From positions 1 through 7,617 of the forward strand of contig CAKTYF010000092.1 of assembly GCA_934631995.1 (NCBI GenBank): DNA of 7,617 bases, read 5' to 3'. The stretch comes from an uncultured Eggerthellaceae bacterium (lineage in GTDB: Bacteria; Actinomycetota; Coriobacteriia; Coriobacteriales; Eggerthellaceae). This document shows, one piece after another, positions 5,806-7,617 of the stretch. The translations under genes and the position numbers were made by a program. Below the pieces are notes generated by a model. That model worked only from the letters and a program-made list of their open reading frames with translations, made no database searches and was not told where the DNA came from. How positions within the stretch are numbered: position 1 is the first letter of the stretch; each line of letters opens with the position of its first letter.

Positions 5806-6162
5806 TGGTGGAGGCGCGGAGAATCGAACTCCGGTCCATACTAGATCCCCCACAGGGCCCTACAAGCTTGTCCAACGATTTGAGTTCGGGTGCGAAACGC
5901 CCGTTGGCGGGCTTTTGTGCATCCTAGCTGGTTCAATCTTTGCCTAGCTCATACCAACGACGTAGCTAAGCGCATTTCCCTAAAATGACGCGTTCCCCGA
6001 AGCGGGAAAAATCCGGGTTCAGCGGCTCTGTGCAATTAAGCAGCGAGAGCGTAAGTTTTTTGAGTTTTGCCAATTAATTTGACAGTACCCCTGTTTAGCG
6101 TGGCGAGGAGACCACGGCTTGCTCCCTATGTAAAACCTACCATGTCGAAACCAGTCGCCCCC
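5806..6162 (-). ncRNA. ssrA: Transfer-messenger RNA (tmRNA)
   Basis: This 357-base one-piece tmRNA acts with SmpB as tRNA and then mRNA to rescue stalled ribosomes and tag the unfinished protein for proteolysis. The 5' end GGGGGCG (6162-6156) pairs with CGCCTCC before the encoded 3' ACCA (CCA ends at 5806), giving a 7-bp acceptor stem with one G-U. The conserved GACTGGTTTCGACATGG follows the 5' end, and the T-arm GGAGTTCGATTCTCC lies near the 3' end. In the middle is a tag frame ending GCTCTCGCTGCTTAA (ALAA-stop). Pseudoknot-like GC arms follow, such as CCCGCTTCGGGG and CCCGCCAACGGGCG. It is convergent with degV, divergent from rpsB and about 2.8 kb from smpB. It is intact. Confidence 0.97.
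6036..6071 (-). other. tmRNA tag-peptide reading frame
   Basis: Read on the minus strand, the frame ends in TAA at 6038-6036. The likely tag is GKTQKTYALAA, with GGC (6071-6069) as resume codon. The C-terminal ALAA is the classic protease-recognition end. The last residues are sure; the exact resume codon is inferred from tag length and from other known tags that begin with G-K. Confidence 0.75.
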
Positions 6163-6283
6163 AGAGTATAACTTCGTATTGCAAGCTCCCGCGAAAACGC
6201 CCATCATAAGCATTGATGCGAATATGAATGTACCGCAAACGTAGCTCATACGAAGTAGGGGAGAAGGCCCCACCTTTTCAAAG
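6163..6283 (-). other. Predicted 5' leader of pre-tmRNA
   Basis: If transcription starts from the promoter at 6294-6321, about 120 bases precede the mature 5' end and would be removed by RNase P. The leader can fold: ACTTCGTAT (6257-6249) is complementary to ATACGAAGT (6179-6171), read on the minus strand, and GTGGGG/CCCC-AC near 6273-6255 forms a second hairpin. A TATACT at 6170-6165 is only two bases from the mature end, too close to be the -10 of a mature-end start. Confidence 0.45.
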
Positions 6284-6293
6284 TGCGCTAATA

Positions 6294-6321
6294 ATTGTAT
6301 GCTTCGCGTGCAGGATGTCAA
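6294..6321 (-). promoter_or_regulatory. ssrA promoter, near consensus
   Basis: On the minus strand TTGACA (6321-6316), a 16-base spacer and TACAAT (6299-6294) point toward the tmRNA gene. This is the best promoter match in the window and fits an abundant stable RNA. Confidence 0.75.
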
Positions 6322-6371
6322 GCGCTGCACCTCGTTTTGCCATCTTTTGTTGCCTTTTTGCAATAAATTGC

Positions 6372-6400
6372 TTGCATATTTCTCTAAGGGCTCATAAAAT
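6372..6400 (+). promoter_or_regulatory. rpsB-tsf promoter
   Basis: TTGCAT (6372-6377), a 17-base spacer and TAAAAT (6395-6400) form a good sigma-70-type promoter about 115 bases before the rpsB start. It is back to back with the ssrA promoter, with 50 bases between the two -35 boxes. Confidence 0.7.
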
Positions 6401-6406
6401 AGAACG

Positions 6407-6514
6407 GTTTCTAATCACACATGCTTGCGCGACCTGCACCGCTAGTGGCCACCAGAAAAAGGCTGCGGACCCCAGGGATGACCGCGAGCAGAGGACTAAC
6501 GAATGGAGAAAGCT
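6407..6514 (+). other. rpsB 5' leader
   Basis: The predicted leader of about 108 bases is rich in short complementary segments, for example GCGG (6463-6466) with CCGC (6482-6485). S2 represses its own operon through the leader in some bacteria. I cannot match this leader to a known S2-binding RNA, so regulation is only a possibility. Confidence 0.3.
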
Positions 6515-7276
6515 ATGGCAAAGATCAGCATTGCCAGCCTGCTTGACGCGGGCGCGCACTTCGGTCATCAGACCCGCCGTTGGAACCCCAAGATGAAACC
6601 CTACATCTTCGGTCATCGCGGCGACATCTACATCATCGACCTCAAGAAGACCCTCATCGGCATGGACGAAGCTTATACCGCTGTGTCCAACATCGCTCGC
6701 AAGGGCGGCACCGTGCTGTTCGTGGGCACCAAGAAGCAGGCTCAGGAAGCAGTGACCGAGGCTGCAAATCGCTGCGGTCAGCCTTACGTGAACGCTCGTT
6801 GGCTGGGCGGCATGCTCACCAACTTCACCACCATCCGCTCTCGCGTGCAGCGCATGGAAGAGCTGGAAGCTATGCAGTCCGATGGCCGTATGGCTCTGCT
6901 GCCCAAGAAGGAGCAGGCTATTCTGGGTAAGGAGCTGGCTAAGCTGCAGACTAACCTCAACGGTATCCGCAACATGACGCGCGTTCCCGATGCTATCTTT
7001 ATCATCGATACGAACCGCGAAGCTTTGGCCATCAACGAAGCAAAGCGTCTGCGCATCCCCGTTATTGGCACGCTTGACACGAACTGCGATCCCGATGAAG
7101 TTGCATACGGCATTCCCTGCAACGATGACGCTATCCGCTCCGTGCGCCTGATGGCCGACTTCATTGCCGATGCTGTTCTGGCTGGTGGCGTTGCTCCCGT
7201 GACCGCCGCTGAAATGGCTCCGGAAGCTGCTGAAGAAGCTGCTGCCGAGGCTGCAGAGGCTCCCGCTGCTGAATAA
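6515..7276 (+). CDS. rpsB: 30S ribosomal protein S2
   Basis: S2 binds late at the head-body junction of the 30S subunit and helps recruit S1 where that is present. The 253-residue product has the N-terminal signature AGAHFGHQTRRWNPKMKPYIFG, the central NARWLGGMLTNFTTIRSRV and the C-terminal PDAIFIIDTNREALAINEAKRLRIPVIGTLDTNCDPDEV stretch. An Ala/Glu-rich tail of about 30 residues, common in actinobacterial S2, ends the protein. ATG at 6515 is chosen because family members begin MAKIS and GGAG (6505-6508) is six bases upstream. An in-frame ATG at 6503, also with an AGAGGA upstream, would add MEKA. The gene is followed by tsf after 81 bases. Confidence 0.97.
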   Translation: MAKISIASLLDAGAHFGHQTRRWNPKMKPYIFGHRGDIYIIDLKKTLIGMDEAYTAVSNIARKGGTVLFVGTKKQAQEAVTEAANRCGQPYVNARWLGGMLTNFTTIRSRVQRMEELEAMQSDGRMALLPKKEQAILGKELAKLQTNLNGIRNMTRVPDAIFIIDTNREALAINEAKRLRIPVIGTLDTNCDPDEVAYGIPCNDDAIRSVRLMADFIADAVLAGGVAPVTAAEMAPEAAEEAAAEAAEAPAAE

Positions 7277-7335
7277 AGCAGCATTTCACCTGCTATTGCA
7301 CTGTAGAATTTTCCGGGCGACGCGTTGTGTCGCCC
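7277..7335 (+). promoter_or_regulatory. Two hairpins in the rpsB-tsf gap
   Basis: AGCAG/CTGCT (7277-7281 and 7290-7294) begins at the base after the rpsB stop. GGGCGAC (7315-7321) and GTCGCCC (7329-7335) form a perfect 7-bp stem with a seven-base loop, nine bases before the tsf ribosome binding site. There is no T-tract, so an mRNA-stability or processing role, or weak attenuation between the two genes, is more likely than full termination. Confidence 0.55.
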
Positions 7336-7357
7336 TCCATTGAGAAAGGAATGACCT

Positions 7358-7617
7358 ATGGCTGATATCACCGCTTCTATGGTTAAAGAGCTTCGCCAGA
7401 TGACCGACGCTGCCATGATGGAGTGCAAGAAGGCTCTGGTCGAAGCCGAAGGCGATATGGACAAGGCTGTTGACATTCTTCGCACCCGTGGTTTGGCTGC
7501 TGTTGCCAAGAAGGCTGGTCGTGCTACGAATGAAGGCGTTGTTTGGCCCGTTGTTGCCGCCGATGGCAAGTCTGCTATCATCTTTGAGATGAACTGCGAG
7601 ACTGACTTCGTTTCTGG
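7358..7617 (+). CDS. tsf: Elongation factor Ts, N-terminal part (3' end outside window)
   Basis: EF-Ts exchanges GDP for GTP on EF-Tu during translation. The 86 visible complete codons show the UBA-like N-terminal domain (ITASMVKELRQMTDAAMMECKKALVEAEGDMDKAVDILRTRGLAAVAKKAGRATNEGVV) and the start of the core domain with the conserved MNCETDFVS. ATG at 7358 has GAAAGGA (7344-7350) seven bases upstream; the ATG at 7351 is out of frame and touches that site. It is the second gene of the rpsB-tsf operon, as in most bacteria. Confidence 0.97.
   Translation, partial: MADITASMVKELRQMTDAAMMECKKALVEAEGDMDKAVDILRTRGLAAVAKKAGRATNEGVVWPVVAADGKSAIIFEMNCETDFVS

Noticed and set aside
5653..5844. Open frame of about 63 residues with AGGAGG upstream, in element 3
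   Set aside because: It runs through the right arm of element 3, the tmRNA terminator and the tmRNA 3' end. The sequence is explained by those features, and the peptide resembles no protein family I know.
6168..6257. loxP-like arms (ATAACTTCGTAT and ATACGAAGTA)
   Set aside because: The arms are incomplete, about 70 bases apart instead of 8, and lie in the pre-tmRNA leader, where they make sense as a 9-bp RNA stem.
6255..6278. Plus-strand hairpin GTAGGGG/CCCCAC followed by TTTT, possible terminator before rpsB
   Set aside because: The stem has a bulge and the T-run is only four long. No plus-strand gene needs ending here, and it overlaps the divergent tmRNA leader.
6308..6330. GTGCAG/CTGCAC inverted repeat, possible operator or terminator
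   Set aside because: It overlaps the ssrA -35 box, so an operator is possible, but a 6-bp stem with an 11-base loop is weak evidence alone.

Overview
The window looks like the chromosome of a high-GC Gram-positive bacterium. I infer a Coriobacteriia/Eggerthellaceae-type actinobacterium from base composition, GTG starts behind strong Shine-Dalgarno sequences, the style of the proteins and the smpB / ssrA / rpsB-tsf neighbourhood. This placement is not proven. No rRNA, ordinary tRNA or CRISPR array was found, and no transposase gene.

Layout. 1-1106 (+) is the C-terminal part of an MmeI/YeeA-like DNA methyltransferase or type IIG restriction-modification protein, with an AT-richer middle between GC-rich ends. 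1107-1564 has no gene. It holds a 233-base inverted-repeat element (element 1) and two hairpins. 1565-2245 (-) is a TrmO/TsaA-type tRNA methyltransferase. A divergent promoter region follows. 2503-2973 (+) is smpB, 3118-3858 (+) is an unrecognised acidic coiled-coil protein ending in a strong terminator, and 4122-4979 (+) is a DegV-family fatty-acid-binding protein. The degV promoter carries an 18-bp perfect palindrome across its -35 box. 5058-5760 has no convincing gene but contains two more copies (elements 2 and 3) of the inverted-repeat element. 5806-6162 (-) is tmRNA (ssrA), with its own terminator and a near-consensus promoter. Back to back with it is the rpsB promoter, followed by rpsB (6515-7276) and the start of tsf (7358 to the window end).

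How the genes fit together. The right half is a translation and ribosome-rescue neighbourhood. It has both partners of trans-translation (SmpB and tmRNA), ribosomal protein S2, elongation factor Ts and a tRNA-modifying enzyme. The left edge is accessory DNA (restriction-modification).

The most unusual content is the family of three intergenic elements of 230-233 bases at 1142-1374, 5254-5483 and 5515-5744. Each has two arms of about 55 bases in inverted orientation. The arm cores match closely within an element but differ between elements. The end motifs and an internal GACCTGG-like motif sit at nearly fixed offsets. I do not recognise this family. It could be a MITE/REPIN-like mobile repeat, a long-hairpin RNA or an invertible segment.
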